NCBI RefSeq assembly: GCF_964204645.1
Contig: NC_134030.1
Span: forward strand, 12,885,947-12,949,946
Length of the DNA stretch: 64,000 bases
Direction: 5' to 3'
Source: Tubulanus polymorphus
Taxonomy: Eukaryota > Nemertea > Palaeonemertea > Tubulaniformes > Tubulanidae
This document shows positions 25,780-37,060 of the stretch, piece by piece. Both the position numbers and the translations under genes were made by a program. The notes under the pieces are model-generated. The model saw only the letters and a list, made by a program, of their open reading frames with translations. It was not told where the DNA came from and made no database searches. Position 1 is the first letter of the stretch; each line of letters starts with the position of its first letter.

Positions 25780-27863
25780 AAAGGTCCAATGGCCCTGTGG
25801 CTCACCATTATATCATTGAGTGCATATATTGTCAAAAATATTATACTAAATATGAATTAATTAGGATTAGAGATGTATGAGGCTGACAATTATGCGCCTG
25901 CGGATGCGCGAGAGTGCCTAGTCTACTATTATTGCCTACTCGCTCAGGTGATTACTAACACACATACTGTAACCTATATTCGCACACACGCGGCTGACTG
26001 CTGACGCGCGTATATACAAATGTACAGTCTATCCCAGCGGATATGATCGCGGCATTTCACTATCAAAGAGCCAGTATCAACAACAATTTAATTGGTACTG
26101 ACAACTGTAAGTGGTCAAACTCACACTGAGCATCACTGACTCGCTGGACCCCAGCTGCTTGTTACTATGGTTATAGGCAAGAGTGAATAAAGAGCAAAAC
26201 TTTTCCAAACTTACACAAAGAAAATGAAGAAATTAGCAGTGAAAAATCAGTTTTGAAGTCTTGTTGCATTCAAGAGTGAATATTTTCTGAGGATACCAAA
26301 GTCAATGTTTACATTGCAAAGTGTCAGAACTAATTGCCAAGTTGAAACATTATATTTAGACGGCTAAATAGCAGCACACGACTCACTCACGATGAGATAA
26401 TTTCAGATAATAAGTTAATCCACAAATAGTCGTTATTTGTCAACATATTGAACATAGTCTAAGTTTAATTGTTCGGTGCATAAAATAAGAAATTAATCCA
26501 CGAAAACTTGAATTTCATGCTTAAATATATTTTAATTAGTAATGTGTTCTTTGAGAATATAGAAATAAAACAAATCCAGAGGAATAAAGATGACCAGGAT
26601 GGGAAAACTTTTAGTATTATTCACTCTTGTGTGTAGTAGTCGCCTGACCTCAAAAGCGACGCAGTATTAGATTGACCGCAATGTCACAAGTCAGAAACCA
26701 TCCATCGACAAAATGTAAAAAAAAAAATACAAACATATACAGACTTCGGCAAACGTACGATTTTAGTCGAATAAAATGCTCGCCATTTTGTTTTGGGTTC
26801 ACATTAGGCTTTCCCAATGGGCTTTCCCAATTACATCAGAAACGCCAGAATTCCCGTATATCCCACAAACAGCCAATCACATTCATTGCATCCTCCCTTT
26901 GCAGGGACTCGAACCCGATGGCATCGCTACACTCAGCCAAGGCACGAACCCCCGCCACAAACGACCATGTGCGCAGTCACATGCGCACTATCCGAACGAA
27001 AACTGGCGGCACCAATCAGATTGCTCGTTGTATAATCGCTTTGGCAATCAATTCCAATATGGATTCTGTTTCGTCTCTGAGTAAATTCGAACTGCAAATA
27101 TTTGAAGAAATCTGTCGTAGTTTCGGTTTGGAAAGTTTATCGAGTCATCAGATGTTGTGTTTGATAACTGTTTGATAACAAAGCACACGAGAACGAACAA
27201 ACAAACCATGCTTCGACAACCCGGAAATCATATAAATGGGAAAACCCGGGCGGAAGTATGGACCAAATGAAACATGATTTCTGATTGGCTGACAATGACA
27301 TCACGGTAAACCTGCGCATGTATCTGCACACATGGTCGCCCATGGCAGGGTCTCGTGCCGTGGCAATCTCGATGCCATCAGGTTCGAATCTCTGCCGGGG
27401 GAGGATGCATTCATTGTAGCTCAGGTTACAAGGTCAACTCAAATAAATAGGAGCGAGGAAATTTAGGGGGTTTAGGGGGTTTTAGGGAAATTTAGTGAGG
27501 GCCTGTAGGTCGAAAAGCACATTGAGATCAATCGAACTAAAAACGGCGACACTTCCAGGAAGGATTGAACTTTAATATATTTCAATTCCAAGCATGCAAA
27601 TTGTCATATGTAAAAACGTGCCATTACTTAGTGCTAAAAGCGGGGTTTTTGCGTGTTTTTCAAGAATAAGTCCCCTAAAAATAACTCGATCACTATGAAA
27701 TTTTTGTGGGCTCGAGAACTCATTAAGCCAAACCATGACACCAAAAATCAACACTATTGGTTCAACAGCCAATGTTTGTGCCTTGTTGACACACCGGTAC
27801 TCTATTCATTTTCGATGAAAACTGCTTCATCAGACCGTTTAGATAGGCAAACCTACGGTTTGC
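25780..27863. other. 2.1-kb insert splitting the 54-bp array
   Basis: The tandem array stops after AAGCAGGA and resumes at AAAATTAAGG, so the segment is younger than the array. It contains an inverted pair of tRNA-like SINE segments (26877-27417), a G-rich tract of TTTAGGGGG-type repeats (27464-27490) and, near its right edge, the hairpin GGCAAACC-TAC-GGTTTGCC (27846-27864). I see no coding gene. The superfamily of the insert is not determined. Confidence 0.5.
26877..27417. repeat. inverted pair of tRNA-like (SINE-type) segments
   Basis: The left copy (26877-26980, minus orientation) holds GGTTCGAGTCC (complement of 26905-26915), a match to the RNA polymerase III B box, and a TGGCTGAGTGTA A-box-like word (complement of 26928-26939). 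The right copy (27331-27417, plus orientation) holds GGTTCGAATCT (27381-27391) and the same flanking words (CGATGCCATC, GGGAGGATGC). Neither folds into a complete tRNA, so both are SINE-like remnants. Confidence 0.6.
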
Positions 27864-28540
27864 CAAAAATTAAGGCCTAATATTAATGATTTTTTCGTGG
27901 GCACCTGCCCAGAAGCAGGAAAATTAAGCCCTAATATTATAATTATTTTCTGGGCACCTGCCCAGAAGCAGGAAAATTAAGCCCTAATATCAATAATTAT
28001 CTCGTGGGCACCTGCCCAGAAGCAGGAAAATTAAGCCCTAATGTTAATGATTATTTCCTGGGCACCTGCCCAGAAGCAGGAAAATTAAGCCCTAATATTA
28101 ATGATTATTTCCTGGGCACCTGCCCAGAAGCAGGAAAATGAAAATTAAGCCCTAATATTAATGATTATTTCGTGGGCACCTGGCCAGAAGCAGGAAAATT
28201 AAGCCCTAATATTAATGATTATTTTGTGGGCACCTGCCCAGAAGCAGGAAAATTAAGCCCTAACATTAATGGTTATTTCGAGGGCACCTGCCCAGAAGCA
28301 GGAAAACTTAGCCCTAATATCAATAGTTATTTTGTGGGAACCCGCCCAGAAGCAGGAAAATTAAGCCAAATATTCATGATTATCTCATGGGTACCTGCCT
28401 AGAAGCAGGGAAATTATGCCCTATACCAATGTGTATTACAGGAAAATTAAGCCCCCATATTAAATATTGTTTCATGGGCACCTGCCCAAAAGCAGGAAAA
28501 TTAAGCCCGATATTAATGCTTATCTCCTGGGCACCTCCAG
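27864..28540 (-). repeat. 54-bp tandem repeats, block 2
   Basis: About twelve copies of the same unit as at 25612-25779, increasingly divergent toward 28540. Plus-strand open frames across it are repeat translations. The array sits between the SGNH frame and the gag-like frame of the Ngaro-like element. Confidence 0.85.
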
Positions 28541-28950
28541 TACTGTAGCATATTTTAAAAACCTTATGATAATGATCGGGAAAAAAGCACGCCCTAATCA
28601 ATGGTTATTGCAGGATTAGTAAAAAATCCCATGGGCCCCTGGCCAGAGGCAGGCAAAATTCAACCCCTCCTCAATGAAGACCAGGTAAAAAACTAAAAGC
28701 TAATAACGTGCATAGAAACATCAAACTGTATCATTTCCCAGCATCCGAGCATTAAGTGTTTGGCTCAAGGATTACTAAGTACGTAAACTATATATATTTT
28801 AAGGAGGCTGTATCAAACAATAATTTATTTATTTATTTATTTGTTTACTATATATTATTTTTTTAAAAATTATAAGTCACATGGGGCCCTACCTTATTAA
28901 TACATATGCATTTATGTATGCATGTCCATATCTGTACATATTTCCATGAT

Positions 28951-29571
28951 TCAGACCCTTTCACTTCTATTATTCCCGAGACACTTCCCGGCCTCAACCA
29001 TCGCCCCACGGAGTGACCGATATAGTTTCATATTGCCCTGTTTGTTCAAGTGAACTAGATCCCCACCATACAGATTATATCTAGAATTCCAAAACCCACG
29101 ATGCCGCCAAGAAAATATCTTTTCGCACCCTGTGCAAGCGGCGTGCAGGAATTCCTGCGCTAGTCTAACCCTACTATTCCCAGTAATTTCGTTAAAACTG
29201 CGCCATCTCTGGCGGCGAATAGGGTTACATATATACACAACAGCGCCGGTACGCTCGACAATAGCATTAGCGTATTGAAAAATTTTCATCCCAACAAGCG
29301 CTGGGGTCAGATACCGGTTATCTAGGTCGTTCGACCCAATCTGTAGCAAAACTAATGTAGGCCGCTGCTAACAGAGCAATGAGAGAACATCACGGTTTAT
29401 CAACATGTCTACAGTTGCTCCCCCAATACCGATCAAATGAGGCGCCGTAAAATCTAAACCAGCTAGATCCCAATCGGAATTAACAATAGAGGAAGCACAA
29501 CTATTCTCCCTCACAAAATCACCCAGGCGCCTTATATAACTATGGCCTACGACTACAATGTTCTTAGACAT
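28951..29571 (-). pseudogene. SGNH/GDSL-type hydrolase of the Ngaro-like element
   Basis: Minus-strand frame of 206 codons. Block I appears as VVVGHSYIRRL at the N-terminus, a glycine block as IGIGGATVDML, the block with catalytic Asn as LLQIGSNDL, and the C-terminal catalytic Asp/His pair as DLVHLN, which is the full set expected of an SGNH esterase fold. One in-frame TAG (near 29370) is the only break. SGNH-type hydrolases are known as an extra protein of some Ngaro-group elements. Their role there is unknown. The frame directly follows terminal repeat A, so it is the first gene of the element. Confidence 0.75.
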
Positions 29572-29652
29572 CCTATCTAAAAGTTCTGGTATACAAAAAT
29601 ACCGGATGAGTACGTAAAAAGAGGATAATCAACGATTAGAAAAGGAGAAATA

Positions 29653-29829
29653 AAACGTAACCTTTCACGCTCGGGAAGCGGAAGAGAAAGGAACTTGTAC
29701 TCAACTGTGATTGGCTGAGAGAACGAAGAGATATATTGGCGGCACCACCAGCTGGAGGCGCCTGGCAAAGCGCTCGGTTCGTTTCGGTCGCAAAAATGTT
29801 GATGAGCAATCGTTACTCGCCCATCTCTT
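29653..29829 (-). repeat. terminal repeat A of the Ngaro-like element
   Basis: 177 bp nearly identical to segments inside the tandem units at 23345-24478. It ends CTCTTG next to the shared TT at the LINE junction. Confidence 0.85.
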
Positions 29830-29831
29830 GT

Positions 29832-30830
29832 TATCTGAGTCACTAGGGTCACTTTTATTCTTGAAAATGGGACAGATGATTCCATAGACCAACTTTCTGG
29901 TACATTGCCGGTTTCCAGTATCTTATTAAAAAGTAAAACTAGAGAAAGGCAACATAATGTCTTCTGCATTTTTTAAGGAATTCATTCATAATTTCATCAT
30001 TAACCGGGGATTTATTATTTTTAAGTCGTTTTATGAAGTTAAGATATCTCTTCTATGGTGATAGTTCTGTTTAAAGCGTCATCGTTCAAATTAAAAAAGT
30101 TTGCAAAAGCTTGCATTTTTGAGGTTTGGGTTTTCGTTTCCTACTTCATCCTGGTTAATCTTAGAAAAATGATTAAACATGTCATCCAGAGAGGCCTTAC
30201 GGTCTTAAGTTCTATCTTTAGAGAAAAACTTCCAAAATTGTTTCGGATCACTCTTTGCTATTTTTTTGATACATTCATTTTGCTGTTTTGTTTTCTTCTG
30301 TTTGACCTTTTTGATTGCTATTGTATAATTTCTATAAATTGTATTTAGTCTGTTTCTCTTAAGATCATTACGATTATTCGTAATTTTCCGTTTGATGGCT
30401 TTTCTGTAAATTCCAATTCATCGAAAAGGTCAATTTTACCGTACCTTGTCGTTTCTGGTGGGATATAGATACCGCCAATAATAAAATTTGTATCCAATCC
30501 TAGTAAATCTTTACCTACTTCTATCCATTGGACACTTGAACTTTTTTCAATAGTTTTTATGTGTTTAGTTATAGATTCTCTGAAAGCAATCAAAATTCCA
30601 CCAGATTTTCTTAAGGCTAATCTAAATCTATTGTTAAAAACATTTTGAAAACCTAAATAGTGAAAATATTGTTTCGCCCATAATTCATCGGAGTCTTCGT
30701 TCGAGTTTTGTCTCGGTAAACACAAGAATATCTGCTGATTTACACAAGTAGTCAAAATCAATAATATAAGACTTAAGTTTTAGCCCGCAAATATTAAGGC
30801 TAAGAATTTTCAGTTTCACACCGTTTTCTG
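29832..30830 (-). pseudogene. LINE ORF2, endonuclease domain and linker
   Basis: On the minus strand the frame opens with an apurinic-endonuclease start (ILSLNICGLKLKSY near 30795, then FTETKL near 30720), continues with KSGGILIAFRES and GIYIPPETTRYG, and then jumps to a linker (DPKQFWKFFSK near 30240; PESWS near 29895) without the GDFNA and later endonuclease motifs. An internal deletion near 30400 is therefore likely. Several frameshifts follow. It joins 23172-23344 once the Ngaro-like insertion is removed. Confidence 0.8.
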
Positions 30831-30899
30831 GCTCGGTTGTGTCCTATACACTCGAGTTCAGTGATTCACACACATTAGGCTGTTCGTAGTTCTCTGGGA

Positions 30900-31513
30900 T
30901 TACTTGGTCTGAATCCATTTCAATATTGAGACGTGCGCTTTGTAACGCTTCACTGACATTAACCGGTTCATCAGATGACGATACTCGTGGTCGTTTCGGA
31001 TCGGTTTTTTTGAGGTGCGTCCGTTTTTGTGCTGTTGGTTCGACCTACGGCTACGACTTGGCGCCAACGTAGACTGTCTCTCTCCAGAGCTGACAAGACG
31101 ATTAGCACGGAAGGCGAAAATCTCAATTGAGGGTTCCGTTGTCTGAGAATCTGCGGTTGTCCTGTTCGGATGGTCTTTTTTTGGTTGATTTTGAAATTCA
31201 CTCCCATCACCTTCATACAATTCCGAATTGACAAACAGATTGCCCTGCCAATTAAAAAATGCTTTGTTTCCAGCTTTTATGGCTGGTTTTTTAATTGGCA
31301 GTTTTTCACGGATTTCAGCGGCATTTTCTGGCTGTGATCTTCACTGATCGAGATTTTGGTATTCTTGAGTTTGAATGCTTTCTGTCTTACGCGCTCTCTG
31401 CCAGAGTACAAAACAAAACGCGCGATAATTGTTTTGTTTGCTGCTTTGCTTCTATTAAGTCGATGTACTCTCTGAAACTTGATCTCCTCTACGTCTTCGA
31501 TCTTTAAGTACAA
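30900..31513 (-). pseudogene. LINE ORF1 C-terminal half
   Basis: Minus-strand frames align residue by residue with the plus-strand LINE ORF1 (32243-32911): IKFQRVHRL, TIIARFV, RERVRQKAFKLKN, ISISED. The C-terminal part (KPAIKAG then AFFNWQG, about 31220-31290) continues in another frame. ORF1 of this LINE type is an RNA-binding chaperone. The sequence stops at 31513 with no N-terminus, so this LINE is 5'-truncated there. Confidence 0.75.
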
Positions 31514-32242
31514 GTATCAGTATTTATTCACATAATAGATTGATACAAATTGATACAAAGCATTTAAGTATAGATGTATAATAAAAAAACAGTGTAGCAA
31601 TAAATTATGCGAGGGGCTAGGCAAAGCCAAATTAACTGCTTAAATGAGTCCTTTCCCCTTCACAACATACACACACCCTTCTCACAATCATTCACTCGTT
31701 ACACAATCATACTAGAAAAGTAGCATAATAGATCTAACCAAAATTTATTAGATCTATTATGGTAGATTGGTAGGAGAAACATGGCGGACCGGTGGCAGTC
31801 AGGAAAATGAGCTCCTGCATTTCCTGGATATTTGGATATTATATTGGCAGGAAACTGTAAGTGGACATTTTCAACTACCTCAACTTTCTCTGAGAAACTG
31901 CGGAGTGTAAACCGATAAGCCAAAAAATCTGCGAGAAAGGCGAAAAGAAGTTTTTAATTTTGTTCAACTCAAACATTTCCGATCTCAATCACGCGCCCGT
32001 TTTGCACTTGCTCACATGATAGTGAGCTGGAATTAGTAGCGTTCCTAAACTTTTAATTAGCAGCGATCAAGTTGAAGTATCGTATTTAGTTATAAACTGT
32101 CTGGCAACTTTTTTTGGTGAGTTTTCGCAAGATTCATACCAATTTTAACATACTGGTCACGCGTCACCGCTCTCCTATGCTCGCGTATGTCCGCAAACAT
32201 AATTCATAACCTCGTGAATACTGATTGTTAGCGCTGTTGATC
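31514..32242. other. spacer between two head-to-head LINEs
   Basis: No coding frame. A short palindrome ATAATAGATCTAA / TTATTAGATCTATTAT lies at about 31725-31762. The last 200-300 bases may be the 5' untranslated promoter region of the plus-strand LINE. Confidence 0.45.
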
Positions 32243-32911
32243 ATGGATTCGAATGGAGAAAACAGTCACAATAGCCCAGCAAACACAGGTAACTATAGAA
32301 ACGCCGGACCACCTCGCAGTGAATGTTTTAAGATTGGAAACCTCCTGCAGGAGGTCCTCAACAAAGTTAGCGTTTTACCAGATTTAAACGAGAAAGTCGA
32401 TTCACTATCTGCAACTCGCGTTTCTAGTGTCGAGAATGATCTAAAAGCATGCAGAAACTCAGTAACAAACGCAAATAACGCACAAGGAGAACTCAGACAT
32501 AACGTGAACCAAGCTTTAAAATCTCTGGCTGAAACTACCAAGTTAGCCGAAAAGAACGCGCAACGTATCGAATATCAAGAAAACTACGGGCGTCGCGAAA
32601 ATTTGATTTTCAATGGAATTCCAGAGCAAAACACCGAGAATTGCGAACTTCTAATCCGTAAGATCATTAAAGAAAGATTAGAGATCAACGACTCTGATAG
32701 TATTAAATTTCAAAGAGTGCATAGACTATATAGGAAAGTTGAAAGAAACATCCCGCGCAGTATTATCGCACGATTTGTTCACTTCCCCGATAGAGAACGC
32801 GTTAGACGTCAGGCTTACAAACTCCGTAACAGTGAATTTTCAATAAGTGAGGATTATAGTAGTGAAACCACAGCAAAAATACGGGCAAAAAAGCCGCAGT
32901 AGAAGCCGGCC
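32243..32911 (+). pseudogene. LINE ORF1 (RNA-binding protein), N-terminal and middle part
   Basis: The protein starts most plausibly at the ATG at 32243 (MDSNGENS). A coiled-coil-like heptad region spans about residues 35-100, followed by an RRM-like segment (RRENLIFNGIPE near residue 120, then FQRVHRL, SIIARFVHFPDRERVRRQAYKLR), as in L1-like ORF1 proteins. An in-frame TAG at 32900 interrupts it where its minus-strand sister reads through. The remainder lies at 37290-37715 beyond the inserted TTAA transposon. It binds LINE RNA in the RNP. Confidence 0.75.
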
Positions 32912-33200
32912 ATTAAAGGGTAACTGACACTTTTTTTTTTATTTCAAAATTCGATAAGTTCTATCGAACTAAGGAAGACTTTGAAATAGTTCTGTTCAAA
33001 AATGTGTAGTTTCCGCGAAAATCGTGATTTTGTAAGACAATTTTTGACCTCATTTCGTTGTATACATCGCGTTAGAAATCATCGGCAATTTCCGTCGATC
33101 TCCGGCGCTGTGACGTCAATAAAGTGAGCACTGAAAATTCTCTTCTATGAGATAACGTTGCGTTTTTACTACTCGGCGTGTTTTCACTGCTTTTTCTCAA

Positions 33201-35431
33201 ATGCCAAATCGTTGTGTTTGCTTTGGGTGCGATTATTCGGATAGGGGTATATTTCTTTTTCCGAAGAATCCTGTTCTTCGAGAAAAATGGGCTTCTTTTG
33301 TAGGTTTAAAGCGATTGAATTGGAGCGGCCCAACGTCGAATAGCGTCGTGTGTTACCGGCATTTTACCAACGATGATTTCGTTAATAAAATGCAGTATGA
33401 TGCACAATTTGCAAAGAGGTAAGTTTCATTCAGTCATCTTAACATTTATTCGAGACATGGTTTGAGAATAATTATTGTATGGGCTTGAAAATCACTGTTA
33501 AAAGGGTCGCATTTTCAAGTCCAATTCAAATCAATAAAATTTATTTTTTCCACGCGCGGTATCCAATTCATAATTTTTTATGTCAAAATGCCGTTTAACT
33601 TTTGTTTGCTAAGCGTGATTGTAAAACCATGCCTTCTAGGTCAGCTTACATCGTGTGACAATAGAAACATCTTTTCATTGAACTACTACTATAGGCCACA
33701 GTGCATTGGCCATCGTACAATAGGCTTTTATTGTCATAGTTAGTGAGTGCCTTACTTCACTCACTAACTACAATAACAAAATGAATATTTCACGAGCCTT
33801 GTGAATTAACGGTTGCCTTTTGCTTGAAATAGATTGTTGCTGAAACAAGGAGCCGTGCCATCGATCCACACTGTGATAGAAACCCCTGAATCTACATCTC
33901 AACCAGAGGATTTCTTCTCGCTACCACGAAAGCCTGGACGAAAAGTGTTTGAGAAGAGGGAGAGACGGCGAGTCATTGCTGAGACTGAGAGCCAGGTTTT
34001 GCATAATCTTCAACCAAATTTGGTTGAAGATTATGCAAAACCTGGTGAAGATGACGGCGGGGAAGTGTATGCGGAACCCGGTATCAAATCAGAGTTCGAG
34101 GCGACAAGAGAATTTGCTGTGCAGGCTGAACCGGATTGTAAATCTCGAGGTAGGATTTTCATGATGGTATGGTGTATCATTGTCATTCAGTTTTGAATAT
34201 ATCACTGTAATCATTGAATTTCATGTTATTTAATGATAATTTTTTCTAGGGATGCAAACGCTGAAAGAAACTGCACAGGTGAAGACCAAAATTGTGTACC
34301 GCATCAAACCTAAGATTATCTACAGAACGCCATTTAAGGCTCAGCGTTCAGTTGGAATCCAGGAAAATGCATTGAGTGAGTATTCTTTATTCAGTCTATA
34401 TCGTATTATGGTACGGCTTGTATTATGGGGTTTTTTATGATATCATCTATTCTCCCTATCTATTTAATCCTACTACTGTGATTGGTCTGTTTTAGCCCGA
34501 AACATTGGTATTCAATGTAAGCGACCTGCTGAAGAACTTACAAATACCTCAAAAGCCATTTGTATTGGAGAAGAATCAGATTTAGGGAGTGACAGTGAAG
34601 ATGATGACTATCATCCAGATTCGGCAGAAGAGTCAGAGATGGACAGTGGCTCTGAGGATGATTCTGAAGGCAGAGTTATGTTTGAAGAAATGAGGTTAGT
34701 AAAGTATAATATTTTAATCATGAATGATATTTTCCTTTCTTTTGTATAAAACTTCATTTGATGTACTATTTACAGGATCTTTGGTTGGTGATTCTATGCA
34801 AAAATATCTGACGAATACACGGGTTATAAATAAAGTGAAGATGATGTCACCATACGGCCAAACCAGTAAACTGGAGTGTCTTCACAGTTTATTCAATCAT
34901 TTTGCCCAGAAGATGATTCAGTTTTCTTACAATGGAATGACAAGCAGGTAAGCAAAGTATATAACAATTGAGTGATATTTTTTCATACATATGTCCCTGC
35001 TAAGACTTATATCAATGTCTTATGTCTTCTCTAAGGTTACAAATAGCTGCCCTACATTTCAATGAGAATAGTGACAGAATACAAGGCACAAAGATTGATG
35101 GGACAAAAAAATATAGCATTGTCTATCCAAAATACAAGGACACCCACACATTACGAAAACTACTCACTGATGCCACTTATGGTGAATATTAAAGTCATTA
35201 ACTAAACTTATGTAAATAATTCATTACCAAACACATTGTTGGCTAACAGTGTTTTTTATTTCAGAATATGTCGACATTTGCTGGAACAAGATACTCGAGG
35301 ACGTGGAAGAAGCAGATAGGCCGAGGAAAATAATCACAGTACCACCAAATCTCACATCAAACAAAGAAAAAATCACCAAAGAGGAAGCCATCGCAATGCA
35401 CAGGACAAGATTCAAAAAAACTAATAGATGA
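33201..35431 (+). CDS. THAP-domain protein derived from Kolobok transposase, 7 exons
   Basis: Predicted exons: 33201-33418, 33833-34149, 34250-34375, 34496-34694, 34776-34947, 35036-35181, 35265-35431, all with GT...AG borders. Exon 1 encodes a THAP zinc finger (MPNRCVCFGCDYSDRG at the start, then FPKNP, W near residue 30, CYRHFTNDDF), which binds transposon ends in such transposases. Exon 4 is strongly acidic (SDSEDDDYHP). Exons 5-6 carry the conserved C-terminal block (LFNHFAQKMIQFSYNGM, LHFNENSDR, YPKYK) of these transposases. The DDE core that should lie between exons 4 and 5 is absent, and that intron is only 81 bp. The product, about 445 residues, could bind DNA but should not catalyse transposition. 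Exon choice is by eye. Confidence 0.7.
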
Positions 35432-36110
35432 TTGAATGGTAAGTCTCTTGACATTTGTATTGAAGGTATAATTTCATTTAAAATTGTAATACATGCACAT
35501 GAAAACATGACAATTATATTGATTTTCTTAAAAAATACATTCTTTTTAGGTCTGCGGAAAAAATGATGACCCAAAGTGATGATTTAATTCGAAAAATAAT
35601 GTACGAAGAAATATATTTGAAATTTGGCAGTTCAAAGATACCGAGTACGTTTTATTTCAACATCAGGAATCATGATATATCTTGTATTCGTTTTATAATT
35701 CAACCTAAAATATTTTTCATGTCTTTTTCAGGTGATAAAGACAAAATATCTACATTTGCATGGGAAGATTAATGGTGAAACTACAAGTCTAAGTGAAAGT
35801 TGTAGACACCAGTTCACTCAATAAATGATCTGTAGAAAATTGATAGGAAACTGAAAATAAAATTATTGATCTGCTTAAGCATAACAAAACTGCTCCTTAC
35901 TTGAACAATTAATTGCGATCAGATGTTTAAATTAGAACTCAATGGATTGAAAGCAAAACGTTTTATACATTATAAATATGCAATGAAATTTATATTTTAT
36001 ATCTAAGCGATGTCATTGTTTTATTAAAATATCTGTAAGAAAAGCACAAGTTAAGAAGAATATATAAACATCGTTAGAATTTTTAAGTTGAATTCTTCTA
36101 TTTTAATTCA

Positions 36111-37060
36111 TTATGGTCCATCAATCGACACATTACGAAATCCTTTATATACATGGTCCTCCTCATAACCGTCCTCAGGGAAATGTGCGCGGATGCACGA
36201 AACGACACAAGCAGGCAAAATTCTCCTATTCTCCTTGCCCAAATATCCCCAACACCACCGAACAAATGATCTGTATGCTACATGTCTTAATTTCGCATTT
36301 GCTGACCCTTCAAAACTTTTCCGTCCGTACTGCCGTTTAAATTCGGTCCACATCAGCTGCAGGACCCAAGGGTTCAAACAGATCGAAGCGAAAGCTGCTG
36401 TGTCCGTCATGCAGGTCTCTTCATTTTGTCCGGACTCCTCCCAAACCCATTCCAGTCTTCTTTTCACGACATCAATCTCCATACAGCACACACACTCTTG
36501 CTCCGTCTCTAAGATCTGACAGTGTCCACATTGGCACCTAAAAAGATTATCCATAAAAATTTTTTTAAGGTATGGATATAGGTATCTACTTGTTGTAAGC
36601 CTATGCTGATACAATGCAGTGCAAGAATAGTCCAGCAGTGCCAGCACAACGACGTTGAATCGCACTGAGCTTTTGAAACGAACATGATAAGATTCTCTCA
36701 ACTTCGCCAACAAAGCTCAAAAACCTATAATTAAATCTACGGCTTAATGAATCTTAAAATATATATTTTTAAGTTAATTGTTATATGAACATACCACTGA
36801 TTCAGATTATCCAGCTCCAAACGGTTTATTCGGCCTTCGTCGTCGTCTCCCTCTGCCTCCGGTCTGGGTCCATCGCCGTTTCGCTTCGGTTCTGCCTCTG
36901 GTTCGTATAAATACGGCCCGATCATTAATTCCTCTTCGTCACTTGTTTCCTGCCATTCAAAATCACTAAGCGATTCATCTGAATTTGATGCCGAAGTGGC
37001 ATTAAATTCAGATGAATCGCTCCCATTGTCCGATTCTCTATTCATTTCTATAGACGCCAT
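36111..37060 (-). CDS. P2X7 'ballast' zinc domain protein, 2 exons
   Basis: Exon 1 (37060-36795) starts MASIEMNRESD and is acidic and low in complexity. Exon 2 (36537-36111) begins with a cysteine cluster (CQCGHC, then CVCC), continues VLQLMWTEFKRQYG and HVAYRSFVRWCWGYLG and ends ILPACVVSCIRAHFP. The Cys/His spacing and the AYR...W...ILP.C....IR..FP signature match the zinc-binding cytoplasmic C-terminal domain of the P2X7 purinoceptor (P2RX7_C). No channel segments are present, so this is the stand-alone form found in many invertebrates. Length is 230 residues and the frame is intact. It lies tail-to-tail with the THAP gene inside the TTAA transposon. Its biochemical role is unknown. Confidence 0.8.

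Larger units (their letters stand above)
23345..29831 (-). mobile_element. Ngaro/DIRS-type tyrosine-recombinase retrotransposon (internally deleted)
   Basis: A 6.5-kb insertion splits the LINE exactly: the flanks CTGTAATT and ATCTGAGTC rejoin into one reading frame with no target duplication. On the minus strand it runs: terminal repeat A (29829-29653), SGNH-hydrolase frame, a 54-bp tandem repeat block with a 2.1-kb foreign insert, a gag-like frame, an RNase H fragment, and split direct repeats B-A-B-A-B (24833-23345). Split direct repeats, no target duplication, DIRS-type RNase H and an SGNH hydrolase are characters of Ngaro/DIRS elements. Reverse transcriptase and tyrosine recombinase are missing, so the copy is a deletion derivative that would need enzymes in trans. 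Confidence 0.8.

Noticed and set aside
27331-27417. A genuine tRNA gene
   Set aside because: B-box-like and partial A-box words are present but the sequence does not form the four tRNA stems, and a diverged inverted copy lies nearby.
27464-27490. Interstitial telomere (TTTAGGGGG-like repeats)
   Set aside because: Only two or three imperfect units with varying G-runs, too short to call telomeric.
28172-28402. Plus-strand frame with EAGKLSPNIN repeats
   Set aside because: It is the translation of the 54-bp array in the orientation opposite to the element's genes.
25612-28540. CRISPR-like repeat array
   Set aside because: Units are contiguous 54-bp tandem repeats without unique spacers, in a eukaryotic retroelement.
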